A stretch of 64,000 nucleotides of DNA from Deltaproteobacteria bacterium UBA6601 (GTDB lineage Bacteria; Myxococcota_A; UBA796; UBA9615): positions 1-64,000 of the forward strand of contig DJIF01000051.1 in the NCBI GenBank assembly GCA_002433485.1, in the 5' to 3' direction. The notes beneath the pieces are model-generated. The model ran no database searches. It saw nothing but the letters and a program-made list of their open reading frames with translations, and was not told where the DNA came from. A program made the position numbers and the translations under genes. Shown here piece by piece: positions 51,441-61,517 of this stretch; the stretch's first letter is position 1; each line of letters opens with the position of its first letter.

Positions 51441-52073
51441 TCAGAGTTCTTCGGCAGGTGCCTTGCCGTAGGCTTTCTTTCGATAGAGCTCGAACAGCCG
51501 GCTCCACTCCTTGAATAGGATCTGTCCTTGTTCTTCGTAGCCTGCCTTGCGCAGCTCCATGGACCGACTTAGAGCTCGGGCATTCTGTTGTTTGTGTTTG
51601 CCGAGGAGAGCTCGATAACTATCCGGCTCAAGGGGGTCTGTTGCCCTCAGGTCTTGCTCAAAGGGATGGAACAACTGTTGAGCTTCGGTTTTGGCATCGT
51701 AGTCTGGAGCGTCTGCTGCCAGCCTGCTCATGTCCGTGGCCTTGCTTGCTGCGAGGGTCAGCCAGCTGCCATCCCATGCCTCGCTTGCAGGTTTCCGCGG
51801 TTGGTCGGACTCAACAGGTAAGGGTGGATCTCCCGCCACGCTGGAACTTTCCGACAGTGCAGCTGGGACGGGCTGCTCTACTTCTGGTTGCGGTTCAGCT
51901 GCGGTCGGGTCTGGTGCTGTAGCAACTTGCCCTGCTGCTGGCTTGGCCTCCTGCCCGCTCAGGCGCAAATTCTCTGGCTCCGAGTTGCCATCGAAGTGCC
52001 ACAGCAGCGCAGCTACGGCTAGAGCGATAGGAATGAGGGCGATATGTAGCTTGCGGTCCGTGGTGGTGGTCAT
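51441..52073 (-). CDS. Membrane-anchored protein with Pro/Glu-rich linker, unknown
   Basis: 210 aa. An N-terminal membrane segment (about 10-26) is followed by a low-complexity Pro/Ala/Glu/Ser linker (40-95), then a charged helical domain (100-205) ending KKAYGKAPAEEL. This layout suggests a single-pass envelope protein with an exposed helical domain. I recognise no family. Its start overlaps the glpK stop by one base. Confidence 0.6.
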   Translation of the reverse strand: MTTTTDRKLHIALIPIALAVAALLWHFDGNSEPENLRLSGQEAKPAAGQVATAPDPTAAEPQPEVEQPVPAALSESSSVAGDPPLPVESDQPRKPASEAWDGSWLTLAASKATDMSRLAADAPDYDAKTEAQQLFHPFEQDLRATDPLEPDSYRALLGKHKQQNARALSRSMELRKAGYEEQGQILFKEWSRLFELYRKKAYGKAPAEEL

Positions 52074-53551
52074 CAGGCCCTCGAAACGGCATCACGCCAG
52101 CGCGCCAGCTCCTGTTCTCGCGTGCTGGACTCCATGTTGGGCACGAACTGCCGCTCTGAGGCCCATACATCTGCCGCTTCCGAGCGGCTGGACCACATGC
52201 CAGTAGCCAGTCCAGCGAGTAGCCCCGCGCCAAGAGCGGTGGTCTCGAGCATTTTAGGCCGAACGATGGGTACGTTGAGCACATCGGCTTGATACTGAAC
52301 CAGCAGATCATTTGCTGCTGCCCCGCCGTCAACTTTCAGCTTGGAGAGCTTGACGCCGGAATCCGCCTCCATGGCGCTGAGGATGTCGGCGTTTTGGAGT
52401 GCGATTCCCTCCAGGGCTGCTCGGGCCAGATGGGCGCGAGTAACGCCCCGGTCGATGCCGCAAATGATTCCCCTAGCTTCCGCTCGCCAATGGGGTGCGC
52501 CCAGCCCGGTAAGTGCGGGAACAAAGACGACTCCGCCTGAGTTGTTGACGCTGCGGGCCAGCGCTTCGATCTCTGAAGCATCGCGGATGATGCCCAGGCC
52601 GTCTCGCAGCCACTGGACCGCGGCGCCGGCAATAAAGGCGCTCCCTTCCAGGGCATAGGAGACCTCGTCGCCAATGCGCCAGGCGACTGTGGTTAGCAGG
52701 CCTCGTTCGCTTGGAACCGGGCGCGCGCCGGTGTTCATCAGCAGGAATGCGCCAGTTCCAAAGGTGCATTTTGCTTCCCCTGGCGAGAAGCAGACCTGGC
52801 CGAACAAGGCGGCCTGCTGGTCGCCAGCTATTCCGGCGATGGGAATGCCGTCAGGCAGATTGGGAACACCGCTGGTGTGACCGTAGACCTCTGAGCTCGA
52901 GCAGATGCGAGGCAGCAAGCTACGGGGAACCTGTAGCTGGTCGAGCAGCTCGTCGTCCCAGCTCAGGGTTTCCAGGTCCATGAGCAGCGTACGGGATGCG
53001 TTCGATACATCGGTCACATGGCTCTTGCCACCGCTCAGTCTCCAGGTCAGGAAGCTGTCGATGGTGCCAAAGGCGAGATCGCCGTTGGTTGCTGCCTGGC
53101 GAGCGCCTTCAACTTCATCCAGGATCCAGCGGATCTTGGTACCGGAGAAATAGGGGTCCAGGACCAGTCCGGTTTTGCTTCGAAACAGGGACTCAAGGCC
53201 GTTTTCTTTGAGTTCTGCACAAAGGGGTGCGGTGCGGCGACACTGCCAGACAATGGCGTTATGGATCGGCCGGTCGTCGCGGCGGCGCCACAGAACCGTG
53301 GTCTCTCGTTGGTTGGTGATGCCGATTCCAGCCAGATCTGCTCCCTGTATGCCAGCCTTCTTAAGGGTCTCGTCAATGGTGGAGAGGGTGCTGGTCCAGA
53401 TGGCCTCTGGATCGTGTTCCACCCACCCTGGTCGTGGGTAGACCTGCGGGAATTCCCGGTTGCTTCGAGCGACGACAGACAGCTTGGGATCAAGCACCAT
53501 CACGGTGGTGCCAGTGGTGCCCTGGTCAATGGCGAGGATGTATCGGGACAT
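52073..53551 (-). CDS. glpK: Glycerol kinase
   Basis: Phosphorylates glycerol to glycerol-3-phosphate. 492 aa FGGY-family kinase. The N-terminus MSRYILAIDQGTTGTTVMVL and the block VTDVSNASRTLLMDLETL are characteristic. The ATP site includes FGTGAFLLMNTG and LKVDGGAAANDLLVQ. ATG 53551 begins on the conserved first strand. Neither glpF nor glpD lies nearby; instead it heads a block with two membrane-anchored proteins and a peptidase. Confidence 0.96.
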   Translation of the reverse strand: MSRYILAIDQGTTGTTVMVLDPKLSVVARSNREFPQVYPRPGWVEHDPEAIWTSTLSTIDETLKKAGIQGADLAGIGITNQRETTVLWRRRDDRPIHNAIVWQCRRTAPLCAELKENGLESLFRSKTGLVLDPYFSGTKIRWILDEVEGARQAATNGDLAFGTIDSFLTWRLSGGKSHVTDVSNASRTLLMDLETLSWDDELLDQLQVPRSLLPRICSSSEVYGHTSGVPNLPDGIPIAGIAGDQQAALFGQVCFSPGEAKCTFGTGAFLLMNTGARPVPSERGLLTTVAWRIGDEVSYALEGSAFIAGAAVQWLRDGLGIIRDASEIEALARSVNNSGGVVFVPALTGLGAPHWRAEARGIICGIDRGVTRAHLARAALEGIALQNADILSAMEADSGVKLSKLKVDGGAAANDLLVQYQADVLNVPIVRPKMLETTALGAGLLAGLATGMWSSRSEAADVWASERQFVPNMESSTREQELARWRDAVSRA

Positions 53552-53624
53552 GGTAACTCCGCTTTGAACTGGGCGAGGATGATACATGCTGCTCTCTGTG
53601 GCCGTCGCGTGCTACGGTCGGCCG

Positions 53625-54341
53625 ATGTTTTCAGCGCGTCACCTTGCCCTCTTTCTAGCTGCTTTGTTTGCTGCGCCGACGCTGATCGGCTGTGACAACG
53701 AAATCATTTCTGTGTCCGGTTTTTCGTTGGGGGATATGTTCCCTTCTCAGCAGAATTGGTTCTGGCGTTACAACAATGATGGCTTCAGTGAAGAATTGTG
53801 GTGGCATTCCCATGGCTTCAGCAGTCCTGATGGTGAAGAGTGGAGCACTTTTAGAATCTGGCTTGATGATCATGCAGATATCCTCTCGGACTTCACTGGT
53901 GAAGAAGATGGCTGGCTGCTTGACCTGTTCTTTATAGAGCGCCCTGCCGGTTGGTATCTGATGGGCTATTCCGCCAATCCGGCGGGCACTGAGGCAGCCC
54001 TGGGCAGCAGCTACTTTGCTGGCGATGGACTGCCCTTTTTGCTCAACAGCGTGATGTCCGGTGACACCTGGGATCTTGAGTTGGATGGTAGGGCTTGGAC
54101 GGTGACTGCCAGCAGAAGTGCCGATGTTCTTGCGTTTAACAGCCAACAGATTAGTGAATCCTGGAGGATTGATCTGGTGAGCGAGACCAATGACTGGCCG
54201 CTGGAGGGAAGCTATTGGTTGGCTCAGGGGCCTGGGATCGTTCAGCTGGATGTGCCCCTGTGGCGCCCCGAAGCGGAGCATTTCTGGCAGCATCTTCACA
54301 ATGATAACTGGGCAAATCGATTGGGAACAGGCGTTCAATAA
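53625..54341 (+). CDS. Tryptophan-rich lipoprotein, unknown
   Basis: 238 aa from ATG 53625, chosen because it gives a compact lipoprotein signal (LALFLAALFAAPTLIGC) with lipobox L-I-G-C; an ATG at 53586 is also in frame. The mature part is unusually rich in Trp and acidic residues (NWFWRYNNDG, ELWWHSHG) and is probably a beta-rich surface or periplasmic protein. No family is recognised. It overlaps the DUF3467 start by one base and precedes the outer-membrane assembly genes. Confidence 0.65.
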   Translation: MFSARHLALFLAALFAAPTLIGCDNEIISVSGFSLGDMFPSQQNWFWRYNNDGFSEELWWHSHGFSSPDGEEWSTFRIWLDDHADILSDFTGEEDGWLLDLFFIERPAGWYLMGYSANPAGTEAALGSSYFAGDGLPFLLNSVMSGDTWDLELDGRAWTVTASRSADVLAFNSQQISESWRIDLVSETNDWPLEGSYWLAQGPGIVQLDVPLWRPEAEHFWQHLHNDNWANRLGTGVQ

Positions 54342-54679
54342 TGAGTGACAAGAGCAACAAAGAAAAAGTGTCTGGGGCAACACTTAAGGTGCCCGGAAAC
54401 CTGAAGATTCACGTCGATGATGACGTGGCTCAGGGCATGTACAGCAACTTTCAAGTCATTGGTAACAATGAGACCGAGTTCATTTTTGATTTTGCCTATC
54501 TTCAGCCCAGCCAGCCGCGCGGCAAGGTGCGTGCCCGCATCATCCTGAGTCCCAAGCATGCCAAGTCACTATTGGGCATGTTGACCGAGCGCGTGCGTGA
54601 TTATGAAGGTACTTACGGCACGATCTCCCTGCCTATGCGCGCCGTTCCACCCAAGGGGGGATCGGGCCTGCCCAACTGA
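54341..54679 (+). CDS. DUF3467 protein
   Basis: 112 aa. The DUF3467 core is recognisable from the block that begins DDDVAQGMYSNFQVIGNNET, with EFIFDFAYLQPSQPRGKVRA and ILSPKHAKSLLGMLTERVRD. The family is small, widespread and functionally uncharacterised. It lies between a lipoprotein gene (1-bp overlap) and the BamA/TamA-like gene (2-bp gap), so it is probably co-translated with envelope genes. Confidence 0.85.
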   Translation: MSDKSNKEKVSGATLKVPGNLKIHVDDDVAQGMYSNFQVIGNNETEFIFDFAYLQPSQPRGKVRARIILSPKHAKSLLGMLTERVRDYEGTYGTISLPMRAVPPKGGSGLPN

Positions 54680-54681
54680 GC

Positions 54682-56775
54682 GTGCGCGCGCATGGCTCCT
54701 TGTTGAGACTGCTGCTTGCTGCAGCGGCGCTGCTGTTGGTTGGCAGCGGCTGTGCAGCGCGGATGGCGCTCAAGAGTCCTGAACAGCGCCCTGTTGTCAC
54801 CAAGGTTCACGTTGACGGGGCGAGGAGCTTTCGGGTCCCTAAGATCACCGCTCTGTTGGCACAACGGTCGACTCATCCATTGCACTGGTTTCCTCTGCTT
54901 CAGACGGTCTATCCAGCGGTTTATCTGGATGGGATGACCTGGCAGGAGGATCGCCAGAGAATTCGAAATTTCTATCTTGAGAACGGCTTTCTCGATGTTC
55001 GGCTGGTTGGCTCTCAGTTAATTCGATCGAAGCGAACCCGACCTGATGGGAGTCCGCTGTTTGTTCAGATTCGGCATGGACTGATCGAGGGCCCAGAGAG
55101 CCGGGTTCGTGGAGTGGAGGTCGTGGTTCATGGAGATCGTGCCGGGGTACTGGATCAGGAGGAGCTCCGTCAGTCGCTTACTGTCACCGCAGAGAGCAGC
55201 GCCGGGAAACGCTTTTCTATCCAGAACCTGGATCGGGTGGAGCAGCGATTGCTCCATCAGTTGCGCTCTAGATCGTTTGCTCGTGCCGAGGTTGAGGGCA
55301 TTGCTGACGCGTATCCAGAACAGCAGGCTGTCGACCTTCGCTTCGATGTGTATCCGGGCCGACCGGCGATCTTTGGCGAGTTGAAGATTGAGGGTCTGGA
55401 CCGCGTCAAGGAGAAGTACATCGCTCGCCACATCAAGCTTCGCGCCGGTCAGCCTTTTGATCAACGGTTGCTGGATGAGACCCAGCAGGCCATCTATTCG
55501 ATGGGCCTGTTTTCTATGGTTAGCCTGAATCCCGGTGCAGGGATTGAAGCCTCTGTTGACCAGGAGCAGCCACAGCTAGAGCGGGTCCCTGTCCATATTC
55601 GCTTGCGGGAGCGTAAGCCGCGCCAGTTTCGCCTCAAGGGAGGCATGGGTTGGGAGCTGGGACGGGTAGATGGTCAAGTGGGTGTGCAGCTGAATCACAT
55701 CAACCTGTTCGACCGCTTGATTCAGGCCGAGCTGGCGCTATCAGGTGGTTATGCCTTCCTCACTGAAGACGATCATGGGCCCATCGGCAGTGTGAAGCTG
55801 GGTCTACGTTGGCCTGATTTTCCGGTCCGAACCCTGACCCTCAACGGCAGCGCAGAGATTTTCACTGACGTTCAGCAGGGCTACAAGATCTGGTCTCCAA
55901 AGGCTGATGTGGGCCTTACCTGGATGCCGTTTCGCCCGCTGCGCATCAACTTTTCCTATCGGCTCAGCTACAACGACCTGTTCCCTGACGATCGCCTCTC
56001 GGATCTGGCGGCTGAGAATCCAGAGCTCGCTCTTAGCGACGGCTACATCCTTTCTTACTTCGAACAGTCAGTCGTACTTGACCTGAGGGATCGGCCTTTG
56101 GTTCCCGGTCGAGGGTTTTTTGCCCGAATTGACCTGGTGGAGACTGCGGCTCCGGCTGACTCGGATTTTCATTACGTAAAGGTGAGTGGAGATGTGCGTG
56201 CTTACCTGCCTCTTGGTGGGCCGAGGTTGGTTTTGGCCGGCCGGGTTGGAGGTGCATTTCTGCATCACACTCGTGAGGCTCGGCGGGAGATTCCGGTTAA
56301 CCATCGAGTCTATGTTGGCGGTGACGGGTCGGTGCGGGGCTGGAAGTCGAGGTATCTAGGGCCGACCGTGGTGGAGGTCATTGAGCAGGCCGATGAGGCT
56401 GACCCGGAGAGCACCTGTGGTCGTAGCGACTGTCTGGTGCCGGTGGGCGGTAGGGTTGGTATGTACGGGTCGTTGGAACTAAGGGGCAGCCCCGTTCCGG
56501 GCTTTTGGGTGGCTGGCTTTACTGATTTTGGTCGGGTCTGGGAGGACGCAGAGGACTTCTTGGCAGTGGGTCTGGCGCCTCCTGACGGTCTTCAGTTCAG
56601 CCTGGGTGGCGGCCTTCGTTACGACACCCCCATTGGTCGGATTCGCCTGGATGTTGCCGTACATCCTCCTCAATGGACTCGGGCAGAGTATCTCGAGCAG
56701 CGTTGGTATCACGCTGGCAAAGAGCGCCGTCCGGGGCTTTGGAACCTCCATTTCGGCATCGGAGAGTCGTTCTGA
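54682..56775 (+). CDS. BamA/TamA-like outer-membrane protein (POTRA plus beta-barrel)
   Basis: 697 aa Omp85-superfamily member. The N-terminus is a signal peptide ending LLLVGSGCAARM, where the Cys could be lipidated although the lipobox is poor. POTRA-type repeats cover about 35-320 (VTKVHVDGARSFRVPKI, FGELKIEGLDRVKEKYI), followed by a C-terminal barrel from about 320 with GGDGSVRGWKSRYLGP in the barrel-core motif region. The start is GTG 54682. Its 1-bp overlap with tamB makes the TamA role most likely. Confidence 0.88.
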   Translation: MRAHGSLLRLLLAAAALLLVGSGCAARMALKSPEQRPVVTKVHVDGARSFRVPKITALLAQRSTHPLHWFPLLQTVYPAVYLDGMTWQEDRQRIRNFYLENGFLDVRLVGSQLIRSKRTRPDGSPLFVQIRHGLIEGPESRVRGVEVVVHGDRAGVLDQEELRQSLTVTAESSAGKRFSIQNLDRVEQRLLHQLRSRSFARAEVEGIADAYPEQQAVDLRFDVYPGRPAIFGELKIEGLDRVKEKYIARHIKLRAGQPFDQRLLDETQQAIYSMGLFSMVSLNPGAGIEASVDQEQPQLERVPVHIRLRERKPRQFRLKGGMGWELGRVDGQVGVQLNHINLFDRLIQAELALSGGYAFLTEDDHGPIGSVKLGLRWPDFPVRTLTLNGSAEIFTDVQQGYKIWSPKADVGLTWMPFRPLRINFSYRLSYNDLFPDDRLSDLAAENPELALSDGYILSYFEQSVVLDLRDRPLVPGRGFFARIDLVETAAPADSDFHYVKVSGDVRAYLPLGGPRLVLAGRVGGAFLHHTREARREIPVNHRVYVGGDGSVRGWKSRYLGPTVVEVIEQADEADPESTCGRSDCLVPVGGRVGMYGSLELRGSPVPGFWVAGFTDFGRVWEDAEDFLAVGLAPPDGLQFSLGGGLRYDTPIGRIRLDVAVHPPQWTRAEYLEQRWYHAGKERRPGLWNLHFGIGESF

Positions 56776-59700
56776 TGGGGTTGCGCCTGTCCTCCTTGCT
56801 GGCCAATTGGACGGGGCGCCTGTTGCTGGGTGCTTCGCTGTCTTTGTCCTTGCTGTTGGGCCTGCTGTTGGGTTTGTTGTTGGTGGTGCACAGCGAGTCA
56901 GGCTCGCGTCAGGCCCTTGCCTTTTCCATGCCGCATCTCAACCGTTTACTTCCCGGTGAAATTCGGTACTCCGGAATTGCCGGTGAGCTTGGTGGAGAGC
57001 TGCAGTTGTTCGATGTGGAGGTTCTCGATGATCGAGGGGAGATCTGCCTGAGAGCGTCCCGTTTGTTGGTGAGCTGGGATCTTTGGGATCTGACTGGCCG
57101 TTCCGTTGCGATTCGGCGAGTGCAGTTGGATGAACCGAAGCTCAGTCTGGTTTCGCGGAGCGACGGTAGACTCAATCTAACCGCTGCCTTTGTGGCCGAG
57201 GACCAAGGCGCCGATCAGACTGCGAACACTGCGCCTCCATGGCGAGTAAGTCTTGCTTCCGTGGCTTTTGTTGGCGGCGCTGTCGAGCTGTTCAGTGAGG
57301 CTGAGTCCGAAGCCAGTATTTACTTTGATGGCCTGGATCTGAGTGGCTCTTATCTTCTTGATGCAGGGCAGCAGCGCATCGATCTGGAGTCTCTGAGTGG
57401 GTCTCTACAGAGGCCGCTGAAGCTGCCGGATTTGAGACTCTCAGGGGCCTTTTCCATTGCTCAGGCTGCGCTTGAGGTGGCTGGTATCGAGGCCTTCTGG
57501 AAAGGCAGCCGATTGTCCCTAACTGGCTCCATTACTGATCTGGCGAGTCCGCGCATGGAGCTGCTTCTCGGCATGGATGATTTTGATCTCAAGGCTTTGG
57601 GTGAGCTCTTTGGAGAGTCACGGTTGCGAGGAAGTCTTGGTGGACAGCTGAAAATCCAAGGCCCACCTGCTGCATTGTTCGCGAAGGGGGAGCTTGAGCT
57701 TGGCGGAGCTCGCATCAGGATCTTAGAGCTGGCCCTTGATCCCGCTTTAGGTGAGCTGGGTCATAGGATTCGAGTTGGGGTAACCGATCTAGCTTTGTCA
57801 GAGTTGCTGGATGTCCCGGCTGAGCTACCACCGAAGGTCACTGGAAGTGTGGTCTGGAGCGGCTCTCGCTCTTCTGCTTCAGGCCTGACCGGTGAGCTTG
57901 AGCTGACCTTTGATCCTTTGAAGATTGGCGTTTCGGAGGTTGAGCTACGGCGGGCCTTGCTAGGTCTTAGAGGCGACCTGGTTGAGTTACGGGCTCTGTC
58001 TGCAGCGGTTGCTGGCGGTCGCTTGAGCGCTGTTGGCTCCAGCTCGTTGCAAAGCGGTGACTTCAGTCTTGATGTGGAGGCTAATTTTGACAGCCTGACT
58101 GAGCTGGGGGAGAGCCTGGGACTGCTGGGTTTGAGTGGCGGTCTCGAGCTGCGAAGCGCCCTGGCCGGGAACTGGAGGGAGGGGATTTCTTCTGTAATCA
58201 CAAGCAGTGGCGAGCTGCAGGCAGCAGCCCTTTCCCAGGCCCAGAGACGATGCGAGCGCCTTGAGGGCAGCTGGAATCTTGAGTTTGGCTTCGGTGCAGA
58301 ACAGATCTCGGTGGTGGGGAACTCGGACCTGCGTGCTAAGCGTCTGTTGGTACCGGGTCTTCCGCCGCTCTCTTGGGCTTCGCTGAAGGCCCTGGGCAAA
58401 GGTAGCCTGCTAGATCTTGAAGTTCGTGCTGGCGATGGTCCGGAACTGATTGCTGCTGTCGCTACCGAGCTTGATTGGCGGCGCAGCCCGATCCTCTCGC
58501 TGCGTGGTGATCGTCTGGAATTGTTGATCGGGGACCTGGTTCTACAGAGCAGTGAGCCTTTTGTGGTCACCGGATATGAGGGTCGCTATAGCCTGGATCG
58601 ATTGTTGATCGAGTCGGGAGTTGCTCAGCTTGCGGTGCAGGCTCAATACGATTCTGTGGCGGGGAGTCTTGCTGCCAGTTTGCGGGCCAGTGGGTTTGAA
58701 TTTATTGCTCTCGGTAGCGCACTGCAGCGGTTGGGCTGGATGGAGCAGAGTCCGGAGGCGGGCTTTGCCGGGGGCAAGCTCGATCTATTACAGCTCAAGG
58801 TGCGAGGCGCCCTGGCCAGCCCTACCCTGTTGTTTTCGACTCGCGTCCAGCAGCTTGAGGTTGCTGGTCGCGGGCCTTTGGATCTGCAGGCGAACCTGCA
58901 GGCTCAGGATGGCAGCGTCCGTGGAGAGCTTGCCCTGGGCGACTTTCTCTTGCTGGAGTTGAACAAGCTCCCACTGGCTCTGCGCTTGGTCGGTGGTTCT
59001 GCGTTTGAACTTGATCCTGAAGGTGGCTGGGACCTTAAGGGCCGACTCGAAAGAATCGGCCTCAAGGAGCTCTCAGTGCTCTCACCTGCTTTGCTTACGG
59101 AGAGGCTGGGTGGAGGCCAGCTGCGGGGTGGATTTCAGCTTTCAGGTAGCAGTCAAAACCCCAAGTTAAGACTGGATCTTGGTCTCTCGGAGCTTGAGCT
59201 TGCTGAGCAGCGGTTACACGGACAGTTGGGGCTTTTGGTTGAGGAGGGGGTTCTGCGCTTTGAGGATGCGTTGCTAAGGACTGCCGGGGCAGGCAGGGTG
59301 CTGGAACTCAAGGGGCAGGCAGCTTCACTGCTCGGCCCCTGGTTGCTTCATCACCTGGGACCTAAGGGCTACCGTAAACAAGAGGCCCCACCCATGTTTG
59401 GGGAGCTGGAGCTTAGTGCGCAGAGTCGTAAGCTGCCGATGGGACTGGTGCACTTGTTCGCGCCCGGGTTGACCCCCCTCACCGGGGCCCTACAGGGAGA
59501 GGTCAGAGTCACCGGCTCTGCGGTAACTCCCACTGGACAAGCAGAGCTTCGCCTGCTGGGCGGTCGGGTTGGCCAGGAGAAGCTACGAGATCTCAGGATT
59601 GATCTGGGCCTACAGGGCTCAAGGCTTAGTGGGGAGTTGTTGGTTCAGGGGCAGAGCGGTGGCAGCCTTGGTGGGCAGCTTTCCAGCTCGATTCGGTTGA

Positions 59701-61190
59701 AGCCCGGACTCGGTATGGCAGAGCGCTTCTCCGAGCCAGATTTGCGCGCCGAGCTAACTGGTGATGGTTTCCCACTTGCCCTCCTGACCGCCTTTGTTCC
59801 AGGGACCAGTGAGCCTAGCGGTGAGCTACGGGTTGATGGGGTGGTTGGAGGCTCGCTGGCCGAGCCGGAGCCGCAGATTGATGTTGAGTTGCTTGGCGCG
59901 CGGCTCTGCCATGAAGGGACCTCAATTTGTTATGAGGAGTTGAACCTGGGAGCCCGACTGGAGAGCAGCCGACTGTCGCTAACAGATCTGTCATTTAAGA
60001 CTGTTCCTCAGGTTAGAAACCCCCTGGATCTGGTGCGCAGTGCCCGCTCAACTCGAGATCGTGCGCGGTTCTCGATGGATGGTTTTGTGCTGTTGAAAGA
60101 AGGTCGTCCAGGATGGACCGAAGTCGATGTTCGATTTGAGCAGGCCTGGGCTTCCTATACCGAACAGCTCAAGGTCCAATTGGACGGAGCATTAAAGGTG
60201 CGTGGTTACCATCCGGCGCTTAAGCTCAGCGGCGAGACCGAACTGCAGAATGTGCGTCTTGATCTGGGCCGATCCAGCATCCGTAGGGAGACTCAGAGCC
60301 TTGATCTGGCGCCGCAATTGCGGGTCCATCGGGGTGAGGGGCTGCCGCAACTGGTCACTCCATCTTCACCTGCAGAGCAGGTACAGGAACCGAGCTTGTT
60401 GGACCGACTGCTGCAGTCGGCTGAGGCAGACGTTAACGTTCGCCTTGGTAACAACGTGCGAGCGAACTTAGCGGTTGGTGTTGCCGGGCAGGGCAGTGAA
60501 GCGCTGGCGGCCGTCAACCTGTTGGGTAGCATCGAACCTGAGCTTGTTCTGGGTGGAGCCTTGAACCTCAATCATCAGGATCAGGCCAGTTCCATCACCG
60601 GTGCGATCCAGATGGAGCGAGGCAGTCGCTTGAAGGTGCTCACTCGGGACTTTGAGATGGAGCCTGGCAGTTCCATTGAGTTTGTTGGCAAGATTCCCGA
60701 CTCTCAGCTGAATTTAAGGGCTACCTATTCTTCGCGCTTTGGTCCGGTCACCGTGGTCGTAACGGAGCGAATGGCATCGCCCAGCATTCGCTTTGAGTCC
60801 GAGGTGTTTGAGGATCAGGCGGACATCCTCAGCGTCTTGGTGACCGGTAAGCCCATTGCCGAATTGAGTACTGCTGAGGGTAGCCAGGCACTCTCTGGAG
60901 TGGCTGGTGCGCTGGCTGGCTTTGGCACCAAAGCGTTTGGTCGTTACACCCCTTTTGATTCTCTGGTGGTTGATATCGGCGACGATCTCTCTTCGGGCTC
61001 GGCAGAGGCAGGCAAAGCTCTTGGCCCGAAAGTTTTTCTTTTGACTCGCTTTCGCTGGGGCACAGAAGAGGGGGAGAATCGAATTGAGGGACAGCTTGAA
61101 GTACAGCTTGATCCCAGGCTGTACCTTGAGACTGTCATGGGCGATCGTCTTCAGGGAGCCATTCAATTGGTCTGGAAGCGACAGTTTTAG
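56775..61190 (+). CDS. tamB: TamB/DUF490 translocation and assembly protein
   Basis: 1471 aa AsmA-like bridge protein spanning the periplasm, which works with TamA in outer-membrane protein or lipid transport. A membrane anchor (about 10-40) is followed by a long run of repeating beta-strand units rich in Leu, Gly and Ser. The C-terminal DUF490 region has GNNVRANLAVGVAGQGSEAL and ends RLQGAIQLVWKRQF, the conserved terminus. ATG 56775 overlaps the previous stop (TGATG). No frameshift was seen over the 4.4 kb. Confidence 0.92.
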   Translation: MGLRLSSLLANWTGRLLLGASLSLSLLLGLLLGLLLVVHSESGSRQALAFSMPHLNRLLPGEIRYSGIAGELGGELQLFDVEVLDDRGEICLRASRLLVSWDLWDLTGRSVAIRRVQLDEPKLSLVSRSDGRLNLTAAFVAEDQGADQTANTAPPWRVSLASVAFVGGAVELFSEAESEASIYFDGLDLSGSYLLDAGQQRIDLESLSGSLQRPLKLPDLRLSGAFSIAQAALEVAGIEAFWKGSRLSLTGSITDLASPRMELLLGMDDFDLKALGELFGESRLRGSLGGQLKIQGPPAALFAKGELELGGARIRILELALDPALGELGHRIRVGVTDLALSELLDVPAELPPKVTGSVVWSGSRSSASGLTGELELTFDPLKIGVSEVELRRALLGLRGDLVELRALSAAVAGGRLSAVGSSSLQSGDFSLDVEANFDSLTELGESLGLLGLSGGLELRSALAGNWREGISSVITSSGELQAAALSQAQRRCERLEGSWNLEFGFGAEQISVVGNSDLRAKRLLVPGLPPLSWASLKALGKGSLLDLEVRAGDGPELIAAVATELDWRRSPILSLRGDRLELLIGDLVLQSSEPFVVTGYEGRYSLDRLLIESGVAQLAVQAQYDSVAGSLAASLRASGFEFIALGSALQRLGWMEQSPEAGFAGGKLDLLQLKVRGALASPTLLFSTRVQQLEVAGRGPLDLQANLQAQDGSVRGELALGDFLLLELNKLPLALRLVGGSAFELDPEGGWDLKGRLERIGLKELSVLSPALLTERLGGGQLRGGFQLSGSSQNPKLRLDLGLSELELAEQRLHGQLGLLVEEGVLRFEDALLRTAGAGRVLELKGQAASLLGPWLLHHLGPKGYRKQEAPPMFGELELSAQSRKLPMGLVHLFAPGLTPLTGALQGEVRVTGSAVTPTGQAELRLLGGRVGQEKLRDLRIDLGLQGSRLSGELLVQGQSGGSLGGQLSSSIRLKPGLGMAERFSEPDLRAELTGDGFPLALLTAFVPGTSEPSGELRVDGVVGGSLAEPEPQIDVELLGARLCHEGTSICYEELNLGARLESSRLSLTDLSFKTVPQVRNPLDLVRSARSTRDRARFSMDGFVLLKEGRPGWTEVDVRFEQAWASYTEQLKVQLDGALKVRGYHPALKLSGETELQNVRLDLGRSSIRRETQSLDLAPQLRVHRGEGLPQLVTPSSPAEQVQEPSLLDRLLQSAEADVNVRLGNNVRANLAVGVAGQGSEALAAVNLLGSIEPELVLGGALNLNHQDQASSITGAIQMERGSRLKVLTRDFEMEPGSSIEFVGKIPDSQLNLRATYSSRFGPVTVVVTERMASPSIRFESEVFEDQADILSVLVTGKPIAELSTAEGSQALSGVAGALAGFGTKAFGRYTPFDSLVVDIGDDLSSGSAEAGKALGPKVFLLTRFRWGTEEGENRIEGQLEVQLDPRLYLETVMGDRLQGAIQLVWKRQF

Positions 61191-61204
61191 CGGAGGTCGG
61201 GTCG

Positions 61205-61447
61205 GTGGTTCGGGCAGTGGTAGGTACGGTGTTCTTGCTGGTGGGTGCTTTGGTCTACACCTACAACACGGAGTCGCCTGATTCGAAGATCGTGTTTCGC
61301 GTTGAGCATGATCATCGCGTCTGGGGCGTTGGGGAGGACGCTACAGCTGCCATCTTGTTGGGGATTGGCGTGTTGTTGCTTGCTAGCGGAGCTTTGCGCT
61401 GGCTGCGGACCTATGGGGCCACGGCGGAGGGCGAGGGTGAGGAGTGA
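61205..61447 (+). CDS. Small two-helix membrane protein, unknown
   Basis: 80 aa from GTG 61205. Two hydrophobic segments (about 3-19 and 47-64) flank a charged loop, and the C-terminus is acidic (GEGEE). I know no family. It lies 14 bp after tamB and 70 bp before the histidine kinase gene. The 70-bp gap shows no clear promoter. Confidence 0.5.
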   Translation: MVRAVVGTVFLLVGALVYTYNTESPDSKIVFRVEHDHRVWGVGEDATAAILLGIGVLLLASGALRWLRTYGATAEGEGEE

Positions 61448-61517
61448 GAGAATGCATCTTCGACCAACGAAGTCCGACAGTTCGCCGGGAGCAGCTCAAG
61501 GTGAATAGAATTCGGCG

